Position numbers and translations under genes: made by a program. A stretch of 13,980 nt of DNA, from the NCBI GenBank assembly GCA_038257655.1, contig JBBSJC010000183.1, forward strand, positions 1 through 13,980, given 5' to 3'. The stretch comes from DASUME01 sp038257655 (GTDB lineage: Bacteria; Myxococcota_A; Polyangia; Polyangiales; DASUME01). Within the stretch, counting starts at the first letter, position 1; each line of letters opens with the position of its first letter. Positions 1 through 7,568 of this stretch are shown here, one piece after another. The notes beneath the pieces were generated by a model. That model worked only from the letters and a program-made list of their open reading frames with translations. It was not told the DNA's origin and did no database searches.

Positions 1-123
1 ACTGATCCGGATCGGCGTCGAGGCGCCCCGTCGTCAGTGATGAAAATTCGCAAGGATACTCCCCGTATCTGGAGAATTTTCAGTGCTGACGACGGGGATG
101 CATCGGCGTTGAAACGGGTCAGT
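1..123. repeat. Long nested imperfect inverted repeat (hairpin or MITE-like element)
   Basis: The core is a two-stage palindrome. CCCCGTCGTCAG (26-37) pairs with CTGACGACGGGG (86-97), TGAAAATTC (41-49) pairs with GAATTTTCA (74-82), and GATAC (55-59) pairs with GTATC (65-69) around a TCCCC loop. The three bases between the first two stems could form two G-U wobbles in RNA. The outer ends also match in inverted form: ACTGATCC at 1-8 against GGGTCAGT at 116-123, one mismatch. Near-direct copies of ATCGGCGT flank the core (11-18 and 102-109). There is no U-tract, so it is not a standard intrinsic terminator, although it lies about 95 bases past the stop of the 192-2576 gene. It could be a terminal-inverted-repeat miniature element, a REP-like repeat or a transcript-stabilising hairpin. 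The element may extend left of the window. Confidence 0.7.
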
Positions 124-191
124 TATTTGCGCGCGATGCCTAAGACCCGTGTGCGCTGTGTGGCCCCTCTATAACTGGCACGCGCTATGAG

Positions 192-2576
192 TTAGTCGCC
201 GTTACCACTGATCGTCTTCTTTCCGTTATGGCCCACAAGCTGACCGAGCAGAGCGTTGACTTGGAGCGTGGGCAGCGTGGTATTGCCTACCACCTCGATA
301 TCACCCGCGACACGCGTGAGGGAGCCCACAAGGAGGCTAGTAAGGCGAGTGTTGTAGTCAATCGTTAGATCACCCTCGATCGAGGTTACGGAAGGCAATC
401 GCAGTTGCTCCAGTACCGCGTTACCCGTCACGTCGAGCGCTCCTGAGAGCGTCGCGAGCGACGCTAGCGTCAGCCCGCTCAGCGCGCTGTTGCCCGTGAC
501 TTTAGCATCCCCTGACAAGCTCTCAAGGATAGGTAGATCGACCCTTGTTAGTGCTTCGTTGCCCACGATAGACAGCGGACCACCGATGGCCGTGAGTGCC
601 GTAAGGTAAACCGTGGTGAGCTGCGCGTTGCCCGTCAGCGCGACTCCGGCACTTACGCGCTTCAACGAGAGCAGGACTACCCTCGAAAGAGAAGCGTTGT
701 TGGCGACCTCGAGGCCTAGGTCCGTGGGCTGTGCCACATTACTGTCGATCGACGCAAGAGCTTCAAGGTTCAGCTGAGTCAAAGCTGGGTTTTGCACCAC
801 TTTTAGTGGACCGCTGAGCGTAGCGAGAACAGGCATAAAAAATTCGGTCAGCTTCGGGTTTGTGCTGACGTCGAGGCCGCCCGCGCTCTTTACCGCGGCC
901 ACATCCAGTCTAGTAAGCTCGGTGTTTTGCGTTATCGCGATGGCACGTTCGGCCGACTTAAGCGCGGGCAGGCTCACGTGGTCCAGGGTGAGATTGTTCG
1001 TAACCTGCACACTAGCCGTCTCCAGCGCGGGTAGGCTGAGGGACGCCAGCGCGGGGTTATCGGACACGAGCAAGCGCCCTATCTCCCCGAGCTTGGGGGC
1101 GCTGAACTCTACCAATGCCGGATTGTGCCGCAGTGCGACGTATTGATCGCTCTTGGTCAGAAGCGGAACGCTTATCCGTGTCAGCTTTGTGTTGGCCGAG
1201 AAGGATAGGGAGGAGGCCTGTGTCAGGGCAGGGACCGTAAGATTTGCTAGGGCAGTGTCAGTTACGTCGAGACTAGAAACCTGGGCTAGCATGGGTAGGC
1301 TGACGCTCAGCAGCGCGGGACTTGCAGCGACGCCGACCCGGCCGGCCACCGCAAGCTTAGGCAGGTCCAGACCGCTCAACATGGGATTTCCCGAAGCGGA
1401 AACGATCGGTGCGTAATCGAGCTCGGGCAATCGCATGATCCTCAAGGAAAGGTTCTTTGCGATGGTCAAACCAGTATTCAGCGCTCTCGTCAGAGAGGGC
1501 AGATCAAGCTCAGCTAACCCCACTGCTGACAGCGAAAGTCCGCCACATTCGCGAAGTAAGGGCAGATTGAGACCGACCAGTCCAGGGATGTCTCGGATGG
1601 TAAGCTCGCCTCTGACAGTCGCCAGGGCAGATAGGTCTATCCTTGAGATGACGGGACTGTCCGCGATGATCAGGCGACCCATGCTGCTGAGTGCTGGCAG
1701 GTCCAGGGCGCTGAGCGCAGGATTTCCCACCTTTGGCAAGTGGCCGCCTGCACCATCAGGCCGCGTGACAGCCGATAGGTCCAGCACCAGGACGCTCTCG
1801 AGCTTAGGTAAGCGCAACGACGACAAGCGGGGGTTGTTAGTGACCTTGAGGGTGCTGTCCACGCGGACCAGGTTCGGGAGATCCAAAGCTGTCAACTCAG
1901 CATTCTCCCGTACCTCGAGCTCGCCTGCAGAGGTGAGGCTCGACAGGTCGATGCTCGAAAGCATGGTATTGCTGAAGCGCTCGAAATTCGTGGGCCCAAT
2001 GCGCACCGCTCCGGTTACCGTAGCCAGCGCAGGCAGGCGGATGGACGTGAGTACCTCACTAGCAGCGACCAATAGGTCGCCCTTCACTTCGACGAGAGCC
2101 GGCAGATCAAGATCGGTCAAGCGCCCGGTGCCCTCGAGGCCACCGAGTGTGGACAATGCAGGCAAGCTGATGCGCCCGATCGACGAGCCACGCAGGCTCA
2201 GCACGCCGCCCACCTCCCGTAGAGAAAGTAACGTAAGTTGCTCTTCCATGGATGTCTGGATCGTAAGATCGCCCGTAATCGACTGACAGGCCAGGATGGG
2301 AGCCACGTCCGCGCCGTGTGCAATGACGTAGTTGCCAGTCAGGACACCCGCCGGGCAGAGCGCAATAGGCTCGTCATTCCCCGCATCGGTGACAGGTGGG
2401 ACTGGCTCGTCGCGCCCGGCGTCTGTGTCGATCTCGCCACCCTCGCGCGGCAGGCCACCATCGCAGCTGTCGTCCTCTGCGCAAATGCTGGCCGCGGGGC
2501 TGCGCTCCCCCGTACAACAGGCGAGGGTCCATACTGCTGCGGCAATCAGTCTGTGCGTATTTCGCAATCGCGACAT
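192..2576 (-). CDS. Leucine-rich repeat (receptor L-domain-like) surface lipoprotein
   Basis: Predicted cell-surface lipoprotein of 794 residues; its ligand or function is not known. The ATG at 2574-2576 is chosen over the upstream in-frame GTG because AAAGGA (2583-2588) sits six bases before it and a signal peptide begins there: Arg-rich start, hydrophobic stretch at about 10-19, then a lipobox-like TLAC ending at Cys20 (Cys21 also possible). Residues 32-72 form an acidic linker with repeated DAG motifs. Cys74 and Cys97 bracket the start of the fold, and the following ITGDLTI resembles the first strand of L domains. From about 100 to the end the protein consists of roughly 23-residue repeats with a pattern like LxxLxLPxLxxVxGxLxVxxN, a beta-helix of leucine-rich type. 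No catalytic motif or C-terminal anchor is seen. It probably acts as a binding or adhesion surface. Family assignment is firm; function is inference. Confidence 0.88.
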   Translation of the reverse strand: MSRLRNTHRLIAAAVWTLACCTGERSPAASICAEDDSCDGGLPREGGEIDTDAGRDEPVPPVTDAGNDEPIALCPAGVLTGNYVIAHGADVAPILACQSITGDLTIQTSMEEQLTLLSLREVGGVLSLRGSSIGRISLPALSTLGGLEGTGRLTDLDLPALVEVKGDLLVAASEVLTSIRLPALATVTGAVRIGPTNFERFSNTMLSSIDLSSLTSAGELEVRENAELTALDLPNLVRVDSTLKVTNNPRLSSLRLPKLESVLVLDLSAVTRPDGAGGHLPKVGNPALSALDLPALSSMGRLIIADSPVISRIDLSALATVRGELTIRDIPGLVGLNLPLLRECGGLSLSAVGLAELDLPSLTRALNTGLTIAKNLSLRIMRLPELDYAPIVSASGNPMLSGLDLPKLAVAGRVGVAASPALLSVSLPMLAQVSSLDVTDTALANLTVPALTQASSLSFSANTKLTRISVPLLTKSDQYVALRHNPALVEFSAPKLGEIGRLLVSDNPALASLSLPALETASVQVTNNLTLDHVSLPALKSAERAIAITQNTELTRLDVAAVKSAGGLDVSTNPKLTEFFMPVLATLSGPLKVVQNPALTQLNLEALASIDSNVAQPTDLGLEVANNASLSRVVLLSLKRVSAGVALTGNAQLTTVYLTALTAIGGPLSIVGNEALTRVDLPILESLSGDAKVTGNSALSGLTLASLATLSGALDVTGNAVLEQLRLPSVTSIEGDLTIDYNTRLTSLLVGSLTRVAGDIEVVGNTTLPTLQVNALLGQLVGHNGKKTISGNGD

Positions 2577-2582
2577 GGTCCA

Positions 2583-2588
2583 TCCTTT
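2583..2588 (-). promoter_or_regulatory. Ribosome-binding site of the leucine-rich repeat lipoprotein
   Basis: On the minus strand this reads AAAGGA, six bases before the ATG at 2576. It decides the start in favour of the signal-peptide Met over the in-frame GTG 44 codons upstream, whose extension is Arg-rich and unlike a leader. Confidence 0.65.
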
Positions 2589-2669
2589 CGGAGCAAGAGA
2601 CACATCGACTGCGATTGTGAAGAGCAAAAGACGAGCTCGGTCGAAGCGCCGTGACTTGCGAGGCATCGT

Positions 2670-2698
2670 GTTCCCGCGACCACACCGCTGTGGGGAAC
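2670..2698. promoter_or_regulatory. Stem-loop in the divergent intergenic region
   Basis: GTTCC (2670-2674) pairs with GGAAC (2694-2698), and inside it CCACA (2680-2684) pairs with TGTGG (2689-2693) around a CCGC loop, with one five-base bulge on the left. It lies between the start of the minus-strand repeat lipoprotein (2576) and the plus-strand genes that begin at 2736 or 2902. It could be an operator dyad or a 5' untranslated hairpin of the lipoprotein mRNA. I see no convincing -35/-10 pair to anchor it. Ten base pairs could occur by chance. Confidence 0.35.
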
Positions 2699-2735
2699 AT
2701 GTGACCACGAACGACTACTAGGGAGAGGTGCCGCA

Positions 2736-2885
2736 ATGGCGACTAAGAAGCGGACGAAGAGGCCGACGCCGGCAAAGAAGACGGCTCCCCGGTTTGCGGA
2801 GTCTGTGCGCGTAGGAGCGCGTGAATATCTCGAGCGGCTCGACGGGGGACCGCTCACCGGTCCACTCCCCCTGCAGGCGCTTTAG
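2736..2885 (+). CDS. Possible 49-residue basic protein upstream of the SNF2 gene
   Basis: An ATG at 2736 follows GGGAGAGG (2721-2728) at a good distance, and the frame runs 49 codons to TAG at 2883. The product starts with a Lys/Arg/Thr/Pro-rich tail (MATKKRTKRPTPAKK) and continues into a short segment with a helix-like VGAREYLERL; it ends PLPLQAL. It stops 16 bases before the ATG of the SNF2 gene, so the two would be translated in tandem. The basic tail suggests nucleic-acid binding, but this is only inferred from composition. It may be a genuine small partner, a leader peptide coupling SNF2 translation, or the stub of a longer upstream gene that has been lost. I do not recognise the family. 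It rests mainly on the ribosome-binding site, and it overlaps the in-frame N-terminal extension of the SNF2 reading frame. Confidence 0.45.
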   Translation: MATKKRTKRPTPAKKTAPRFAESVRVGAREYLERLDGGPLTGPLPLQAL

Positions 2886-2901
2886 TGCTAGCCCAGCGCA
2901 C

Positions 2902-5900
2902 ATGACGACTCGCTCCCCCCTCGAGCAACTTCTCGCGCTCCCAGAGCCAGAACAGCGCGTCCTAGCGCTGTTTGCGACCGTGCATGAAGCCCTGAACCGC
3001 ACGGCAATGTTGCAATGGCTTAGAGGGACGGACTTAAGGCTCATCGCCTCACGGGCCGTGAGCTCTACGGACCTGAGTATTCTGCTTACACGCTGGGTGA
3101 AGGCGGGTCTGTTGATCGATGTGAGCGATGGCCATCAGCAGTTCCGCGTACCTCGGTCGCTTGCTCATGCGGTGCTCGATCGTCTTGCGAAGCGGGGGGA
3201 GCTGCAAGCGCTTGCCACACGCGTGCGAGAGCAAGCGCCTCTGGCGGCTCAGTCCGTGTACATGATCGACCCAAGTCGCCTGGGCCGCGAGCTCTTACTC
3301 TCCTTGTATCTGGGAGACAACGAGCAGGGCACAGATGCACTCACCACTTGGGAAAGTCGCTATAGAGGCGTGACGCACGAGGCACTTATTCTTGACGCGT
3401 TCGGCTTGGACGTCCCGAAAGCGCGGTTGACCGGTCATCTGAGCGGTGCGGTCGCGCAACGGTACGCCTCCGCAGTGATGGACATCGGGGTAACGCGTCT
3501 GGTCGAAGTCGGGCCCGATACGTGCGCCTGGCTGGTGGAAAAGCGCGCAGGGCTCTTGCCCTCGACCTGCATTCGCGCGGCTTACTATTTCGCCCTTCGA
3601 GGCGAGCCCGCTACGGCGCTGAGCTTTCTGCCTGAGCTTGAAAATGCCGATAGTTGCGCCGCGCGCAGCTTCATCTTACTTTCCGAGAACAAGCTCGATG
3701 AGGCGCGCAGCGTCGCGTTGCGTGCGATCGAGCGCGCTCGGGGGAAGAGTAAGAAGGTTAAGCCAGTTGACGAGTTGTTTGCGCCATGGCTGATTCTCTG
3801 TTTGCTTACTGCAGGGGAGAGCGAAGCGGTGGAGCAAGCGCTCACACAGCTGCAGCTTTGGACGAAAAAGCCGTCGGAGCACACGTTCGCGCTCTTCATG
3901 CTGAAAGTGCTCGAGCAGCATCTCACCGCACCTGATGGGCCGCGCGAGATTGTAGGCCGCTACACGGGGCACGCGAGCCGCTGGCTGGATGTCTTGTTTG
4001 CGGGGCTCGTCTGCCGTTTCGTGGAACAGAAGCATTCGCCGGCGCTCTCGGATCAATTGCTACGCATGGCAAACACAGCTCAAGGGCGCGGCTTTCGCTT
4101 TCTCGGCGCGGAGCTCTTACGCGTGCACGAAGGTGAGTTGAAACAGGGTCTCGGTCTTTTGTATCAGCGTGAAGAGGAGTGGGCGCGCGTGGTCAGGGCG
4201 CTCGACGTGGCCATTGCGCAGGCGGAAAACCTTACTGACTCTTCCGACGGTGCAACGGAGGAACGTCTCGTGTGGGTGCTTGTCATCGACGCGACAGGAC
4301 ATCAGCTTTCGGCGCGCGTGCAGACTCGCACAGCCAAGGGCTTTAGTAATGGCCGGCAAGTCAGCTGGAAGAAGCTCGCGGAAGCCGGAATCGACGCAGC
4401 TTGGATAGCGCCAGAGGATCGGCGTGTGCTGCAGCACATCAAACTCTACAAGGGAAATCAGTATCACGGGGCTCCGAGTCAATATGCGATCGAGGCCGAG
4501 GCTCCGCTGTCGCTGGTCGGCCATCCGCGGGTGTTCGGCGACTACGACCTACGCAAGCCCGTGGATGTCGTGCGTGGACCCACGCGGCTCGAGGTGCGCA
4601 AAGAGGGAGAACAGATTGCGATAGGCGTTGTGCCGAGCGCGTGTCTCGACCAAGGGGTGGTGTGCGAGCGCGATGGAGCGCAACGAATCGTCGTCTATGG
4701 ACTGACGAGAGCTCAGCGTGTGATCGCAGCACAACTTACCAAAAAGGGGGTGGTGCTTCCGGCTGCGGCGCACGCTCCCCTTCAGCGCACGCTCGCGAGG
4801 CTCGTCACGCACTTTGCGGTCGCATCCGACGTGGATGTGGAGGGAGCGCAGATCGAAGAAGTACCTGCCGATCCGCGCATCCACGTGCAACTTCGGCGCC
4901 TGGGCGCAGGCGTTGCGGTGCGCCTGTGCGTCGCCCCACTGGGCAGCGCGCCGCTGTTTAATCCGGGCGAAGGCAGCGCGAGCGTGCTCGGTAGCTACGG
5001 TAGCGGTGAGCACGCGTGCACGGCCCGTACCATGCGTGACCTTACGGTTGAGCGCGCAGCGTTGCAGCACCTGCGTGACTGTTGTCCCACGCTCTCATCA
5101 TACGAAACGGATCAGCGCGAGCTGCGCATCGAAGACCTCGTCAGCTGTCTCGAGCTGCTCTGCGGGTTGCAAGCGCTCAAGGACGAGGTCGTGGTGGAGT
5201 GGCCGTCGGGGCAGCCGCTTTCCCTCGTCGCGGAGCGGGGTTCAGAGCACCTGCGCGTGAGTCTATCGAGTCGCGGTGACTGGCTCGCAGCAGACGGCGA
5301 GCTCGACGTCGACCCCGAGCTGAAGCTGTCTTTGCGCGACCTGCTCGCGCGCGCTGCATCCGCCAAAGGGCGCTTCATCGCGCTCGACGATGGCCGCTTT
5401 GTCGCCCTCACCGAAAATCTTAGAAAGACACTTGATGGCATGGCGGCTCTGTCGACAACGAAAGGTGAGCGCGTCGAGCTGCATCCGTTGGCGCTTGGCA
5501 GTCTCGCCAGTCAGAGCGATCAGTTTGCGCGCTTCAAGCAGGACAAGGGTGTTGCAGCACGCCTCGCCAAAGTGCGCGAAGCAGCCCGTCTGGAGCCTAA
5601 GCTACCTTCCAGTTTCGAAGCAGACTTGCGACCCTATCAGCAGGAAGGGTTCGAGTGGCTTACTCGCCTTACCCATTGGGGCGCGGGCGCGTGCCTGGCC
5701 GACGATATGGGCCTTGGCAAGACCTTGCAGGCGCTGGCACTCATGGTGGCAAGGGCACCGAACGGTCCGTCCATCGTCGTGGCGCCGATGTCAGTGTGCA
5801 CAAACTGGATCGACGAAGCGCGGCGTTTTGCGCCGACCTTACGGGTGACTCGCCTCGGCCAGGGTGACCGCGAGAAGATGCTATCGGACATCGGGCCATT

Positions 5901-7047
5901 CGACGTGGTGGTATGCAGTTACGGCTTGCTGCAACAAGAAATTGAGAGGCTCGAAAAGCAGCGCTTCAGCGTGATCGTGGTCGACGAAGCACAGGCGATC
6001 AAGAACGCCGCGACCCAGCGCACGCGCGCGGCCATGCGACTTGTCGGCGATGTGCGCTTGGCCTTGACCGGCACACCCGTCGAGAACCACTTAGGGGAGC
6101 TATGGAGCATCATGACCTTCCTGAATCCGGGTCTGCTCGGCTCCGCCAAGTCCTTCGAAACGCGCTTCGTCAAGCCCATTCAGCGTGACAACGATGAGCA
6201 AGCCACGAGACTGCTCAAGCGCCTCGTGCGGCCATTCATCTTACGCCGCAAGAAGAACGAAGTACTCGATGACTTGCCGGAGAAGACGACGATCACGTTG
6301 CGAGTGGAGGCAAGCCCAGAAGAGCGCGCGTTGTTTGAAGCGCTGCGCGAGCAAGCGCTCGAACGCATGAGTGGACAAGACGCTGGCCAAAAGGGGCGGA
6401 TTCGCATCCTGGCGGAGCTTATGCGCCTGCGGCGTGCAGCCTGTCATCCCGACCTCGTCGCGCCAGAAGCGCAGCTTACAAGCAGCAAGCTTGCAACCTT
6501 CGAAGCCGTGCTGGAAGAGCTGCGGCAGGGCGGACATCGTGCCTTGGTCTTCAGCCAGTTCGTGGACTATCTGAGCATTGTGCGCGCGCGCCTCGATGCG
6601 CTCGGCATCCGCTACCAATACTTGGATGGCAGTTGCACTACGGCGCAGCGAGCGGCGGCGGTTCGTGACTTTCAAGCGGGCCAGGGCGAAGTCTTTTTGA
6701 TTAGCCTCAAGGCGGGCGGCTTCGGCCTCAATCTCACGGCGGCCGACTACGTTGTCCACCTCGATCCCTGGTGGAACCCTGCCGTAGAAGATCAGGCCTC
6801 AGACCGTGCTCACCGCATCGGCCAAACCAGACCGGTGACGATCTATAGGCTGGTGATGGCGGGTAGCATCGAGGAGAAGATCTTAGCCTTGCATGCCACC
6901 AAGCGAGACGTTGCCGATCAGCTACTAGACGGGGCGAGCAGCGCTTCTGTGCTCGCGGTCGATGAGCTCATGGCACTCTTACGCGACAGCGAACATGTGC
7001 CCACGACGAAAGACCGGGGACCGCAACTTCGCTCGCCGCTTCATTGA
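2902..7047 (+). CDS. SNF2-family DEAD/DEAH helicase-like ATPase with long N-terminal extension
   Basis: A Swi2/Snf2 DNA translocase (superfamily 2) of 1381 residues, expected to use ATP to move on duplex DNA and remodel protein-DNA complexes. The C-terminal third holds the whole motor: LRPYQQEGFEWL, Walker A DDMGLGKT at about 934-941, motif Ia VVAPMSVCTNW, Walker B DEAQ at 1028-1031, LTGTPVENHLGELW starting near 1055, ALVFSQF, YLDGS, SLKAGGFGLNL, and motif VI DQASDRAHRIGQ at 1297-1308. All key residues are intact. About 900 residues precede the motor. The first 80 or so look like a winged-helix (LLTRWVKAGLLIDV), and the stretch around 230-420 looks like TPR-type helices. The start is uncertain: ATG 2902 is preferred, while in-frame GTG 2821 would add 27 residues rich in Ser, Pro and Arg and overlap the small ORF. 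The final residues after LMALLRDS may be non-native, because the gene ends at a rearranged stretch. Confidence 0.93.
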   Translation: MTTRSPLEQLLALPEPEQRVLALFATVHEALNRTAMLQWLRGTDLRLIASRAVSSTDLSILLTRWVKAGLLIDVSDGHQQFRVPRSLAHAVLDRLAKRGELQALATRVREQAPLAAQSVYMIDPSRLGRELLLSLYLGDNEQGTDALTTWESRYRGVTHEALILDAFGLDVPKARLTGHLSGAVAQRYASAVMDIGVTRLVEVGPDTCAWLVEKRAGLLPSTCIRAAYYFALRGEPATALSFLPELENADSCAARSFILLSENKLDEARSVALRAIERARGKSKKVKPVDELFAPWLILCLLTAGESEAVEQALTQLQLWTKKPSEHTFALFMLKVLEQHLTAPDGPREIVGRYTGHASRWLDVLFAGLVCRFVEQKHSPALSDQLLRMANTAQGRGFRFLGAELLRVHEGELKQGLGLLYQREEEWARVVRALDVAIAQAENLTDSSDGATEERLVWVLVIDATGHQLSARVQTRTAKGFSNGRQVSWKKLAEAGIDAAWIAPEDRRVLQHIKLYKGNQYHGAPSQYAIEAEAPLSLVGHPRVFGDYDLRKPVDVVRGPTRLEVRKEGEQIAIGVVPSACLDQGVVCERDGAQRIVVYGLTRAQRVIAAQLTKKGVVLPAAAHAPLQRTLARLVTHFAVASDVDVEGAQIEEVPADPRIHVQLRRLGAGVAVRLCVAPLGSAPLFNPGEGSASVLGSYGSGEHACTARTMRDLTVERAALQHLRDCCPTLSSYETDQRELRIEDLVSCLELLCGLQALKDEVVVEWPSGQPLSLVAERGSEHLRVSLSSRGDWLAADGELDVDPELKLSLRDLLARAASAKGRFIALDDGRFVALTENLRKTLDGMAALSTTKGERVELHPLALGSLASQSDQFARFKQDKGVAARLAKVREAARLEPKLPSSFEADLRPYQQEGFEWLTRLTHWGAGACLADDMGLGKTLQALALMVARAPNGPSIVVAPMSVCTNWIDEARRFAPTLRVTRLGQGDREKMLSDIGPFDVVVCSYGLLQQEIERLEKQRFSVIVVDEAQAIKNAATQRTRAAMRLVGDVRLALTGTPVENHLGELWSIMTFLNPGLLGSAKSFETRFVKPIQRDNDEQATRLLKRLVRPFILRRKKNEVLDDLPEKTTITLRVEASPEERALFEALREQALERMSGQDAGQKGRIRILAELMRLRRAACHPDLVAPEAQLTSSKLATFEAVLEELRQGGHRALVFSQFVDYLSIVRARLDALGIRYQYLDGSCTTAQRAAAVRDFQAGQGEVFLISLKAGGFGLNLTAADYVVHLDPWWNPAVEDQASDRAHRIGQTRPVTIYRLVMAGSIEEKILALHATKRDVADQLLDGASSASVLAVDELMALLRDSEHVPTTKDRGPQLRSPLH

Positions 7048-7332
7048 GCAGAGACGCCGGATGTTCCTGCTCCTGTAGACGTCGACTGGGTCGTGGTGCT
7101 CGACCCAAGCTTTGCACGCATTGTCGCTCAAGGACGCGCGACGACCGGCGGTGAGCGTGACTATACTATTAAGGTAGACCCCGTCTTACCATACCCTGGC
7201 ACGACTTATTACTACCGTTTCAGCGCGCTTGGCGGTACGTCGCCGGTTGGTCGCACGCGCACCGCACCCGATGTGGCAGATCAGGTACGTTTCGCCGTCG
7301 CCTCGTGTAGCAGCGTAGAGACGCGCGTGTGA
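7048..7332 (+). pseudogene. Remnant of a PhoD-type alkaline phosphatase (N-terminal domain only)
   Basis: The frame directly after the SNF2 stop reads through about 94 codons resembling the N-terminal Fn3-like domain of PhoD phosphatases: VLDPSFARIVAQG, then ERDYTIKV, PGTTYYYRFSALGG, SPVGRTRTAP and VRFAVASCSS, where the metallophosphatase domain should begin. It ends at TGA 7330-7332, so the metal-binding catalytic core (several hundred residues in intact PhoD) is absent. The signal peptide is also missing, and no ATG or plausible ribosome-binding site precedes it; the only in-frame candidate is GTG 7093, in the middle of the domain. It is therefore truncated at both ends. It lies in the same frame as SNF2, separated by the single TGA at 7045, so readthrough would fuse them, but this is probably chance. 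Homology is judged from remembered family motifs. Confidence 0.8.
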
Positions 7333-7427
7333 TCGAGGCGCCCCCTGGCTTTCACATCGTGGGCATGCACGGCCGCAGCGGTACTGAGGTTGACGCGATA
7401 GGAGCAATCTTCGCGCCGCGCGTTTGA
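7332..7427 (+). pseudogene. Remnant of a jacalin-like lectin domain (C-terminal end)
   Basis: In a different frame from the PhoD piece, this stretch reads GFHIVGMHGRSGTEVDAIG followed by AIFAPRV and a TGA at 7425. That matches the last strands of jacalin-like carbohydrate-binding domains, whose signature is GFxGRSGxxxDAIG followed by a short strand. Upstream the frame closes at TAG 7308, so only about 31 meaningful residues remain and there is no start. The piece abuts the broken end of the PhoD domain, suggesting that a deletion joined the head of one secreted-protein gene to the tail of another. Such domains occur as C-terminal modules of myxobacterial secreted proteins (general knowledge). 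The match is short but specific. Confidence 0.65.
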
Positions 7428-7557
7428 AGCTGACAGGCCGACGCCACTGCGCAAACGGGGGTGCCCACCCTCGACGCCTATTGGCCTTCGAAAAGTGACA
7501 CCGGTGGCACCTGCGCGGTGGATCGCTCTGTTAGTTTGGCGCCAATTCGCTTCAACC

Positions 7558-7563
7558 GGGAGG
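7558..7563 (+). promoter_or_regulatory. Ribosome-binding site deciding a TTG start for the PhoX-like gene
   Basis: GGGAGG ends five bases before TTG 7569. It places the start immediately before the twin-arginine signal peptide. The GTG at 7460-7462 region, 36 codons upstream in frame, has no comparable site and would bury the signal peptide. Confidence 0.65.
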
Positions 7564-7568
7564 CTCCC

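Noticed and set aside
26..97. Integron attC site
   Set aside because: The palindrome is too regular, and the GTTRRRY/RYYYAAC core sites are not present in the right places.
101..123. GTTGAAAC resembling the end of a CRISPR repeat
   Set aside because: Only one copy; no regularly spaced repeats or cas genes in the window.
862..2286. Plus-strand frames of 87-283 codons across the repeat lipoprotein
   Set aside because: They are the antisense of regular leucine-rich repeats; composition is Arg/Ser-rich and no ribosome-binding sites or family motifs are seen.
4401..4961. 186-codon plus-strand frame inside the SNF2 gene
   Set aside because: Arg/Ala/Gly-rich shadow of a well-supported gene in another frame.
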